Of a DNA stretch of 64,000 bases, positions 7,911-15,402 are shown piece by piece. Positions within the stretch are counted from its first letter, which is position 1, and each line of letters opens with the position of its first letter. Both the position numbers and the translations under genes were made by a program. This DNA comes from Nodosilinea sp. FACHB-131 (lineage in GTDB: Bacteria > Cyanobacteriota > Cyanobacteriia > Phormidesmidales > Phormidesmidaceae): NCBI RefSeq assembly GCF_014695395.1, contig NZ_JACJOF010000012.1:186001-250000 (forward strand), written 5' to 3'. Below the pieces are notes generated by a model that was not told where the DNA came from, ran no database searches, and saw only the letters and a list, made by a program, of their open reading frames with translations.

Positions 7911-9107
7911 ATGAATCTACGTAAAAGAGCCATTTTTTTGGTGGGTTTTCTACTGGCCGCGGTCTTATCGATCGCATCCACTAGCCTTGCCACTGGGCCT
8001 AATGGACTGGCTGAGGCCAACGCTATTCTCACCGCCGCCGCTCAAGAATCGGGGCGACCCGCCTATTCTGAACGCACCGCCGTCGCCTTTAAGCCCAGCG
8101 ACAATGTGTATGTAAAAAGTGTGTTGGCAGTGGATTTTACCCTGGGCAGCGCCACGGTAACCTTGCCCTTGTATCGGGGACTTTCTCCCCAGGGTGAGTC
8201 GGTCTATTACATTTTGACGGAGGCCTCCGATTTTGATGTCGCCAAGACCTTGGGCATCAATTATTCTCCCAAAATGAAAAACGTCATTGGCACAGCGGGT
8301 GCTCAACCCGTGACCCTAGCGCAAGGCATCATGCAGTTCCAGGGCAACATCGACTTCTCGCCAGAATATCGGGTTGAACCCGGTTCTCCCAATCCGTTTC
8401 CCCCAGCGGTGGCAACTCCTGGCGCGATCGCAGATGCCCAGTATTCTTCAATGGCCGTGATGCCCAGCGGCGTAGTGCTCAATGCTCAAATCGTGCACAA
8501 TGCCTCGGGTAGCCACGATCGCCTGGAGGCCATTGATTTGGAAAAAAGAACCGTCACAATGTCGATTTTGGATGGCTTCCAGGGCGGGCGGCAGTACTTC
8601 TATCACCTGGTGACCGACGTGTCAGCGGACGTGCCTTCAGTGCTCGAAAAAGGGGTGTTTGCTCCTAAGCTGGCGGATATTCCGGCCTTTGGCAAATCGC
8701 TGCCCGCCGATGAGTCGGCGCTGCTGGGCTTTTCGCCCGTGCTCAACGGCATCAGCGATACGAGCACCGGTCAGCACCAAGGGTTTGTGGCGTCGCTAGC
8801 CAACAATGGCATTGACCCGATCAACGTGTTTCCCTACGGCCCAGAAAACGACAACCCCTCGGCAGACAACAACTACAGCCCCCTGTGGGATGCCCACGTG
8901 AGCATGTGGACGGAGCAGGCGATCGCAGAAAATAAAGTGCGCCGCATCACCTCTCTTGAAGACCTGCAAGGTTTGATCGCCAGCGGCATGGTCACCGATG
9001 CGGTGATCAACCCTGAGGGACCTGGTAACCCCTGGCTGTTTGGCTTGCGCCCCACTCAAGCGACGATCAACTGCCCGGTGATTGCCCATCCAGTGCTGTC
9101 GAATTAG
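7911..9107 (+). CDS. Exported protein of unknown function
   Basis: 398 residues, ATG with AGAGGAA upstream. The N terminus is a signal peptide (RKRAIFLVGFLLAAVLSIAS, then TSLA-T). The mature protein has a first region (about 60-125) with VYVKSVLAVDFTLGSATVTLPLYRG-like beta strands and YYILTEASDFDVAK, then IVHNASG, and a C-terminal region rich in aromatic residues (NNYSPLWDAHVSMW, NPWLFGLRP). The pattern looks like a periplasmic beta-rich protein with conserved Trp/His positions of the kind found in metal or cofactor binding, but no known catalytic motif is seen. Not recognised with confidence. A long hairpin follows its stop. Confidence 0.7.
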   Translation: MNLRKRAIFLVGFLLAAVLSIASTSLATGPNGLAEANAILTAAAQESGRPAYSERTAVAFKPSDNVYVKSVLAVDFTLGSATVTLPLYRGLSPQGESVYYILTEASDFDVAKTLGINYSPKMKNVIGTAGAQPVTLAQGIMQFQGNIDFSPEYRVEPGSPNPFPPAVATPGAIADAQYSSMAVMPSGVVLNAQIVHNASGSHDRLEAIDLEKRTVTMSILDGFQGGRQYFYHLVTDVSADVPSVLEKGVFAPKLADIPAFGKSLPADESALLGFSPVLNGISDTSTGQHQGFVASLANNGIDPINVFPYGPENDNPSADNNYSPLWDAHVSMWTEQAIAENKVRRITSLEDLQGLIASGMVTDAVINPEGPGNPWLFGLRPTQATINCPVIAHPVLSN

Positions 9108-9160
9108 GCGATGGTGCGGGTCAGTTCTGACCGCTGATCTAGCCCTGTGATTGACCATCT

Positions 9161-9202
9161 GTGCCCGATCCTCCCCAGTTAAAACTGGAGGGAGTTGGGC
9201 AC
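9161..9202 (+). terminator. Hairpin, possible terminator of the upstream exported-protein gene
   Basis: An 18-19-bp imperfect stem (GTGCCC... with ...GGGCAC, inner CAGT/ACTG) closes on a TAAA loop. The T-run comes about 20 bases later (ATGTTTTTTC), so termination efficiency is uncertain. Confidence 0.5.
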
Positions 9203-9291
9203 AGGCGTCCAAGGGGATGTTTTTTCTACCGCCTTGGCTTTGCCAAAGTGCAAGTGGAGCAAACCCCAGCCCACCCGGCACATCAACGAAA

Positions 9292-9567
9292 TCAATATTC
9301 CTTGGCCTGCTCGTGCTCAAAACACCATAGCCACTGTTCCCCCAGTTCGGCGGAGCTAATTACGGTGTGACCGGTTGCCTCGTAGTGGCGACGGGCGTGT
9401 TGATGTTGAGACGAATCGCAGCACAGCATCTTGCCACAGCCTTGGCAAATGCGCAGATGCACCCAGCGGCTATTGATCTTGACGCATTCCTCGCAGCGGA
9501 ATGTTGGGTAGGCGGCTTTAGAAATGATGGTTTCGGCACTCAGATCACTGAGATGTTGGCAGGTCAT
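9292..9567 (-). CDS. UBP-type zinc-finger protein
   Basis: 91 residues with an excellent Shine-Dalgarno (AGGAGGAG) a few bases before the ATG. It carries the full ZnF-UBP ligand pattern: CQHL near the start, CEEC, CQGCGKMLCC, then HQHARRH and a GHTV step, ending WLWCFEHE. The domain binds zinc and, in eukaryotes, the C-terminal tail of ubiquitin. Bacterial stand-alone versions exist, and their ligand is not established. No partner gene is adjacent. Confidence 0.85.
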   Translation of the reverse strand: MTCQHLSDLSAETIISKAAYPTFRCEECVKINSRWVHLRICQGCGKMLCCDSSQHQHARRHYEATGHTVISSAELGEQWLWCFEHEQAKEY

Positions 9568-9705
9568 CAGACTCCTCCTGGGATGGTGCTGGGAACGCTC
9601 CTGGGTGTGCTGGGGTAGCGCCTTTGGGACAGCTAATTTTCAGCAGATCCAGCGCTATCCCTAGAGTTCTACCCTATTTTGTCTCCTATCAACGACCGAG
9701 GTGAC

Positions 9706-10365
9706 CTACAGCCGAGCTAGGCCACGTTTGAGGGCAATGGTGACAGCCTGGGTGCGATCGCCCGCCCCCAACTTATCTAAAATATTGCGCACGTGGAACT
9801 TCACCGTGCCCTCGGCCACGCAGAGGGCTTCGCTAATATCGCGGTTGGTGTTGCCCTGCACCAGCAGTTGCAGCACCTCTAGCTCGCGATCGGTGAGTTC
9901 AGAGCTTTGGAAGCGATCGGTGAGTTTTTGAGCCACTTGAGACATGATGTACTTCTGCCCGCAGTGCACCTGACGGATGGCAGTAAATAGCTCTTCACAG
10001 GGAGCATCCTTGAGTAGGTAGCCCTTAGCCCCAGCCCGCAGAGCGCGGTAGATATCCTCATCGCCGTCGTAGGTGGTAAGAATGATGATGCGCGCCTCGG
10101 GCCACTGGGTGCAGATAGCGGCCACGGCATCTGCACCCTCTAAATGAGGCATGCGCAGATCCATCAAAATTACGTCGGGCTGGTGAGTGCCTACTAAGGC
10201 CACAGCCTGCTGACCATCGGCGGCCATGGCCACCACCTGCAAGTCGGCCTGGCGCTCCAGCAGGGCCGATAGCCCTTCACGCAGGGCCGGGTGGTCGTCG
10301 GCGATCATCACGCGAATCACCGTCGGTGGCTGAATTGTGGACATGGGTTTAGGCTGCATCACCAT
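9706..10365 (-). CDS. NarL/FixJ-family response regulator
   Basis: A receiver domain (IRVMIADDHPALREG, phospho-Asp in DVILMDLRMP, Thr in IIILTTYDG, Lys in GYLLKDAP) is followed by a LuxR-type HTH (LTDRELEVLQLLVQGNTNRD, VAEGTVKFHVRNIL). ATG at 10365 lies four bases after the kinase stop (coupled pair); the longer frame to 10425 would overlap the kinase, and ATG at 10344 is also possible. It is partner to the kinase directly upstream. The pair lies at the 3' end of the peptide-export block and may regulate it, which is inference. Confidence 0.92.
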   Translation of the reverse strand: MVMQPKPMSTIQPPTVIRVMIADDHPALREGLSALLERQADLQVVAMAADGQQAVALVGTHQPDVILMDLRMPHLEGADAVAAICTQWPEARIIILTTYDGDEDIYRALRAGAKGYLLKDAPCEELFTAIRQVHCGQKYIMSQVAQKLTDRFQSSELTDRELEVLQLLVQGNTNRDISEALCVAEGTVKFHVRNILDKLGAGDRTQAVTIALKRGLARL

Positions 10366-10369
10366 TGGT

Positions 10370-11629
10370 TTAGCTCTGGCTAATGGGCAGCACCACACCA
10401 ATTTGGGTGCCCTGGTTGTGGTCACTGCAAATGGTCAAGTTTCCGCCAAGGCGCTCGGCCCGCTGCTGCATGCTAACCAGGCCAAATCCTTTCAAAGCGG
10501 TAGATTCAGTCAGGGTGAAACCTACCCCGTTATCCTCTACCATCAGGTGCAGGCGATCGGGCTGGTAGGTGAGCTGCACCAAAATGGTGCGGGCCTGGGC
10601 GTGTTTGCAGCTGTTAGTGATGGCCTCCTGAGCAATGCGAAACAGCTCTAGCTCGGTGTCGTCGGCCAGGGGCATAGGCTGCCCCTCCAGGCGAAACTCG
10701 CTGGTCAGCGAGGTGCCCTCGGTCATCTGTTGCAGGCAGTCGGCTAGGGCCATAGATAGCGATCGCCCCATCAGCGCGGGAGGGCGCAGCGCCTGCACTG
10801 AGCGACGGGTGTTGGCTAGCCCCTCGCGGGCCAGATCGCAGGCGCGATCGATATTGGCCCTAGCCCCGGCACCCTTGCCGCCCTCATCGAGGGTTAGCGC
10901 CGCCGCCTGAAGCCGCATGAGAATGCTGGTAAACGTCTGGGCCAGGGTATCGTGGATGTCGCGGGCCAGACGGTTGCGCTCTTCCATGATGGCGGCAGTC
11001 CGAGCCACCTCCGCCAGGCGAGTAAGTTCTAGGGCTAGCACCGCCTGGTTGGCCAACGCGAAGGCTAGCTCGGCTTCTTCGGGCTTAAACACTCGGCGGT
11101 GCCGGAAGCGCATAACTAAAATGCCCCGCAGGTCATCCTCCAAAAATAGCGGGATCTTCAGCGCCGCCTGGATGCCCCGCTGCCGAAAGTAGTCGCGAAA
11201 GTGTTCGTACACGGGCTGGGTGGCAAAGTCTTCGGGGTAGTCGCTGATAATCTCGCGCTTGCGCAGCCGGGCCAGCACGTGCTGGTTCTGAATTTTGCGC
11301 GCCACTCCCAAGCTGGCACCAGGGTGGCTAATGGCTTCTTCATGTTTGATCTCGCCGTCTTCGTAGGAGACAAATAGACGAAACAGGCCGTTTTCGTAGC
11401 GCCAAATGCCCGCTTCTGCCGCCATAAAGCGATCGCTGCACACCGTCAGCAGGTGGCCCAAAAACTTCTCTAAGTCAGGCTCGTCGGCTAGCTTGCTGAG
11501 CGAAGCCTGCAACACCTGGTTGGCTTGGGCCAAGTCCAGGGTAGGCTCTGGGGGGTGAGACTCGGGGGCACCAAAGTCAAAGGGGTTGTGCAAGATTCTA
11601 AAGGCTCTCAAAAGGCTGGCGCTTAGCAT
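10370..11629 (-). CDS. GAF-domain sensor histidine kinase (NarX/DesK type)
   Basis: 419 residues, soluble. A GAF domain occupies about 50-205. The HisKA_3 dimerisation helix has the phospho-His at 226 (RLARDIHDTLAQTF), and the HATPase has EAITNSCKHA, VEDNGVGF and GFGLVSMQQRAERLGG. It is followed by its cognate NarL-type regulator. No transmembrane segment is seen, so the signal is probably cytosolic. It lies 115 bases downstream of the second ABC transporter gene, same strand. Confidence 0.92.
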   Translation of the reverse strand: MLSASLLRAFRILHNPFDFGAPESHPPEPTLDLAQANQVLQASLSKLADEPDLEKFLGHLLTVCSDRFMAAEAGIWRYENGLFRLFVSYEDGEIKHEEAISHPGASLGVARKIQNQHVLARLRKREIISDYPEDFATQPVYEHFRDYFRQRGIQAALKIPLFLEDDLRGILVMRFRHRRVFKPEEAELAFALANQAVLALELTRLAEVARTAAIMEERNRLARDIHDTLAQTFTSILMRLQAAALTLDEGGKGAGARANIDRACDLAREGLANTRRSVQALRPPALMGRSLSMALADCLQQMTEGTSLTSEFRLEGQPMPLADDTELELFRIAQEAITNSCKHAQARTILVQLTYQPDRLHLMVEDNGVGFTLTESTALKGFGLVSMQQRAERLGGNLTICSDHNQGTQIGVVLPISQS

Positions 11630-11744
11630 AGGAGTTTAAGCGGCTTTACCGACTGTGGTGAGTGATGCATCGCATGTTTTCAGCGGTCTTTGGGTTGGGC
11701 TGATCCACCTCTCCCCTCCCTAGAAGGGATTGGCAGGTAACTGC

Positions 11745-14657
11745 TCACGTCATCTGCCGCTTAATCAACTGGCTAAACAGGCCCGGCTGCCCCGCCAGCT
11801 CCTCAAAGCTGCCCTGCTGCAGTAGGCGACCCGCCTCTAGCACATAGATGCGATCGGCATGGCGAACGGTGCTCAGGCGGTGAGCAACCACCACCCGCGT
11901 TACCTTCAGGCGATTCAGGCTTTCGATGACGAGCGCCTGAGTGCGGTTATCCAGAGCGCTGGTAGCTTCATCCATCAGCATGATTTTGGGCTTTACCGCC
12001 AAAGCGCGGGCAATCAGCAGCCGCTGGCGCTGGCCTCCCGACAGGTTGCTGCCCCCCTCGCTCACCACTGTATGCATCTGCATGGGCATGGCGCGCAGGT
12101 CGGCAGCCAGGCCCGCTTTCTCCGCAGCATCCCAGGCATCATCTAGCGTAATCAGCGCACCTCCAGACAGATTCTCAAAGATCGACCCGGCGCTGAGGCG
12201 GCTGGTTTGCAGCACCACCCCACACTGGCGGCGCACCGCCACCACATCCAGCCCAGACATCGCCTGCCCGTCATAGTAGACGCTGCCCGCCTGGGGTGTA
12301 TCGAACCCCAGCAGCAGCCGCATGGCGGTTGATTTGCCTGAGCCCGATGGTCCCACCAGGGCAATAAATTCCCCCGGTTTAGCCTCAAAACTGACGTTGT
12401 CGAGAATCACTGGCCCTTCGTCGTCATAGCGAAACGTGACCCGGTCTACCGAGAGCAGGCCCGAGAGCGGACCCGGATCGGCCTTGGTCAGATTTACCTC
12501 TGGCTCAGCCTGCAAGATAGGGCTAGCCCGTTGCCATAGGGGCACCACATCCAGCAGATCCACTAGGGTATCGCTGAGGCTGGTGGCCCCAGCAACGAAG
12601 GTGCCAAAGGCCACCGAAAAGGCCAGGAACGTTCCTGTGGAAAGCTTCTCATCGGCACTGCTCAGCATTTGGCTAGCCAGCCAAAACAGCGCCATGGTGG
12701 TGACAATCGGCAGCACTGTGTTGAACACCGCCACCGCATCTTCGAGCTGCTGGGTGCTGAGGGTGAGGCGAAACTGCTGGCTATAGCGCTGGCCCCAGAT
12801 GGCAAAGGCCCGCTCCTCGGCCCCAGCCATGCGCAGCTTAGCAATACCGTTGATCAGCTGCACCACCAGACCGTAGAGCTGGCCCTGAATTTCCAATAGG
12901 GGACGGTACCGACGCACCAGCACCAGTCCAGAGGCTACAGTCACCGCCATCACCACTAAGCCAACAACTATTGCTACCCCAGCCAGCAATGGGCTGTAGT
13001 AGATCAGCAAACCCAGGTTCAGCAGTGAGAAAGTTCCGGCAAACAGCCCTTGCAGGGCCGAGCCGCTAAGCTTGCGGCGAATCGTTGAGATACTCGACAC
13101 CCGCGAAGCCAGGTCACCCGTAGGGTATTGGCGAAAGAAGCCGGTTTTGAGCTTTAGCAGCCGATCCCACACGGCGGCTTGCAGGTGGGCATCGGCCCCA
13201 GTTTCGACCCGCAGGGTGGCGATCGCCTGCGCCAGTTGAAAGCTCGCCGCCCCAAAGGCCGCTGCCAGCAGGCCTAGCCCAATTTGCCAAAGCAGCGCGC
13301 GATCGCCGTAGGGCACCACCGTATCTACCAGCACTGCCGTGGCCTGGGGCACCACCATGCCGATCAGCGTAGCGGCAAGGCCCGTGAGGCCAATCATTAG
13401 CCAGTCGCGCCCCTGACCGCGAAAGGCAAACCGCAGCAGGGAGAGGGCGTTGAGATTGTCGGTGGGCAGGGGCCGGTAGAAGACGAAGGCAACGGGGTCG
13501 AGGTAGGCAGCGAGGGTGGGGGTGAGGGGGAGGTGATGGGGTGATGGGGAAGATGGGGAGGTGGGGGAGTTGAGGGAAGGGGCGAGTCCAACCGGCGCAT
13601 AAATTGCGTAGCGGGGGCCAGCCATGGGAAGTAGGGCAACCGGCGATCGCCCCTCCTTTGTATAGGCCACCAGCGGGCCGCAGTCCTGTCGCCACCATTC
13701 ACCGCGCAGCAGCACCCGACGCAGACGTAGTTGAGAGGCGCGGGCGATCGCATCCAACGGCTGCTTCATTCGCGCCCCATTCTCTGATGCCGCAGGGGGT
13801 TGAATGGTCACACCCAGAGCTTTGCCTACAGCTCCGGCCACCGTTAGCAAAGGGGATTCTGTAGAGTCGATCTCATCGCTTTCGAACACGCCCGCCAGGC
13901 TGTGGACGACATTTTCAGTCACGCTCTGATTGAGCTGCTGGCGCTGCTGAAAGCGCTTCAAGCCAAGGCGCTGCTGACGGGCATCGATCTGCTCAATGGT
14001 GCCAAAGCCGTAGCGGTGAAACTGGGCTACGCCCCGAATCAGCACCTTGCGGCTGGTGACTTCGGCAGTGGGGCGGGCGAAAAACTCGATGTGATCTTGC
14101 GCCTGCATATAGGTGCCCCGGCCGAGGGGAAAGCAGCCCAGTTCAGGCGTCAGCGGAAAGGCGGGGTTGCCCATCCAGGTGGCGGTGCCCTGCTGCATAC
14201 GAATCCACAGCACCTCAGCGTCGGGGCGGCAGACCTGGCCTCGCGTCAGCGAGATGTAGTGAATTTCCGGCACCTGTCCAGTTTGGGCGGGTTTAGGAAA
14301 GCCATCGATTGTGCCCCAGTGGTGAATCCAGAGATCGAGCAGGGCTTTGAGTTGCGGCGTAGGGCAGTCAGTGGCGTCGATTTCGCTCAGGGGCAGGGGA
14401 GCAATTTCGGCGGGTTCGAGGGCGATCGCCATCAAACCCAAATGAGTAATTGGGCATATGTCAGCGGCAAAGAGGGCTTCCCCAGCAGGGACGCTGAAAA
14501 GAAAGCGCCGCTTGCCGCTGGGTTGGCCATTGGCGAAAGGCACAGCGAAGAGAGCAACGTGGCCCGATTTCACCTGCCAAAGCTGGGTGGGGTCAGTCAG
14601 CAGCAGCGGCTGGTTGGCAGTGATGGTGCGGGGGGTGGCGAGGATGGGGAGGAGCAT
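11745..14657 (-). CDS. NHLP/NHLM-type peptide-export ABC transporter, second subunit (peptidase-less)
   Basis: 970 residues. A long N-terminal region (about 1-390) begins with a cupin-like barrel (LLTDPTQLWQVKSGHVALF) and contains no active C39 peptidase. It is followed by a six-helix ABC exporter domain and an ATPase with Walker A GPSGSGKST, signature LSGGQRQRLLIARAL and Walker B IMLMDEATSALD. This length and order match the second ABC protein of NHLP/NHLM bacteriocin systems (TIGR03797-like). A Pro/Ser/His-rich insert just before the membrane domain is encoded by G-rich simple sequence near 13500-13580. It probably pairs with the peptidase-containing ABC protein encoded upstream. Confidence 0.88.
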   Translation of the reverse strand: MLLPILATPRTITANQPLLLTDPTQLWQVKSGHVALFAVPFANGQPSGKRRFLFSVPAGEALFAADICPITHLGLMAIALEPAEIAPLPLSEIDATDCPTPQLKALLDLWIHHWGTIDGFPKPAQTGQVPEIHYISLTRGQVCRPDAEVLWIRMQQGTATWMGNPAFPLTPELGCFPLGRGTYMQAQDHIEFFARPTAEVTSRKVLIRGVAQFHRYGFGTIEQIDARQQRLGLKRFQQRQQLNQSVTENVVHSLAGVFESDEIDSTESPLLTVAGAVGKALGVTIQPPAASENGARMKQPLDAIARASQLRLRRVLLRGEWWRQDCGPLVAYTKEGRSPVALLPMAGPRYAIYAPVGLAPSLNSPTSPSSPSPHHLPLTPTLAAYLDPVAFVFYRPLPTDNLNALSLLRFAFRGQGRDWLMIGLTGLAATLIGMVVPQATAVLVDTVVPYGDRALLWQIGLGLLAAAFGAASFQLAQAIATLRVETGADAHLQAAVWDRLLKLKTGFFRQYPTGDLASRVSSISTIRRKLSGSALQGLFAGTFSLLNLGLLIYYSPLLAGVAIVVGLVVMAVTVASGLVLVRRYRPLLEIQGQLYGLVVQLINGIAKLRMAGAEERAFAIWGQRYSQQFRLTLSTQQLEDAVAVFNTVLPIVTTMALFWLASQMLSSADEKLSTGTFLAFSVAFGTFVAGATSLSDTLVDLLDVVPLWQRASPILQAEPEVNLTKADPGPLSGLLSVDRVTFRYDDEGPVILDNVSFEAKPGEFIALVGPSGSGKSTAMRLLLGFDTPQAGSVYYDGQAMSGLDVVAVRRQCGVVLQTSRLSAGSIFENLSGGALITLDDAWDAAEKAGLAADLRAMPMQMHTVVSEGGSNLSGGQRQRLLIARALAVKPKIMLMDEATSALDNRTQALVIESLNRLKVTRVVVAHRLSTVRHADRIYVLEAGRLLQQGSFEELAGQPGLFSQLIKRQMT

Positions 14658-14692
14658 GGGAAAGTGGAGGGAGCATAGGAAATTGGAAATAG

Positions 14693-15229
14693 TTATTGAA
14701 GCGGCGCAGCCCCAAAGGTGGCATTAAAACGACGACACCAAATAGCAACCGATTGGTAGTCATCTAAGTTGACATCGGCTGAAATGGCATAACTTTGGGC
14801 ACCGCTAAAGGATTCAAGCTCCGCCAAGACAACATATTCTCCCTCTTGCAGCGGAAAAGCCGGTGGCTCCGTTGAGCCAATTACATCCTCTGACCGATGA
14901 AGGACTACGACTAAATCAGGCCCCATTGAGGAGGTTTGAAATGTTTCGTCTAGCTCTAAAACAAACTGACCACCACTGTTAATAATTCTGGCCACTCCAG
15001 CTGTGTCATGCTCCCCAGAAACAAAATTACCCGACCTAATGACATCTGCCTTTGATTCTGGATTGTTGATAGACTCTTCAGAGTCACTGGCAGCACTTGC
15101 CTCAGCTGCAACGTCTTCGGATACAGTCATCGTCGTTGAGTTATCCTTAACTGCCTCAGATTGACCGGGCGCACAGGCCACCATTAGGGAAATGGAAAGG
15201 CTTAGCAGTAGAAATCGCTTTAATTGCAT
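14693..15229 (-). CDS. DM13-domain lipoprotein
   Basis: 178 residues, GAGGA before the ATG. The lipobox LMVAC places the lipidated Cys at residue 19. An acidic Ser/Ala/Glu linker (about 25-65) leads to a DM13 domain (GNFVSGEHDTAGVARI, then LVVVLHRSEDV, YVVLAELESFSGAQSY and the conserved Cys in VAIWCRRFNATFGAA). DM13 domains are predicted redox or electron-transfer modules on the cell surface. Its place between the two ABC exporter genes, on the same strand, is unusual and suggests that it works with the exported peptide or the export machinery. Confidence 0.85.
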   Translation of the reverse strand: MQLKRFLLLSLSISLMVACAPGQSEAVKDNSTTMTVSEDVAAEASAASDSEESINNPESKADVIRSGNFVSGEHDTAGVARIINSGGQFVLELDETFQTSSMGPDLVVVLHRSEDVIGSTEPPAFPLQEGEYVVLAELESFSGAQSYAISADVNLDDYQSVAIWCRRFNATFGAAPLQ

Positions 15230-15402
15230 AATGTCCTCAGATAAAGTTGCGAGCTTGAAGGCACTATAAAAAGCCTGTCTGAGACAACCCTGAGAACGGT
15301 TGGAGATAATGCTGAATTGGGTAACCGTAGCCCTGGGAATTTTTTAGCGCACGAGTTAGGCCAGCAGATCCCCGACCAGAAGGAGTAGGGGTGGATCTAC
15401 AT

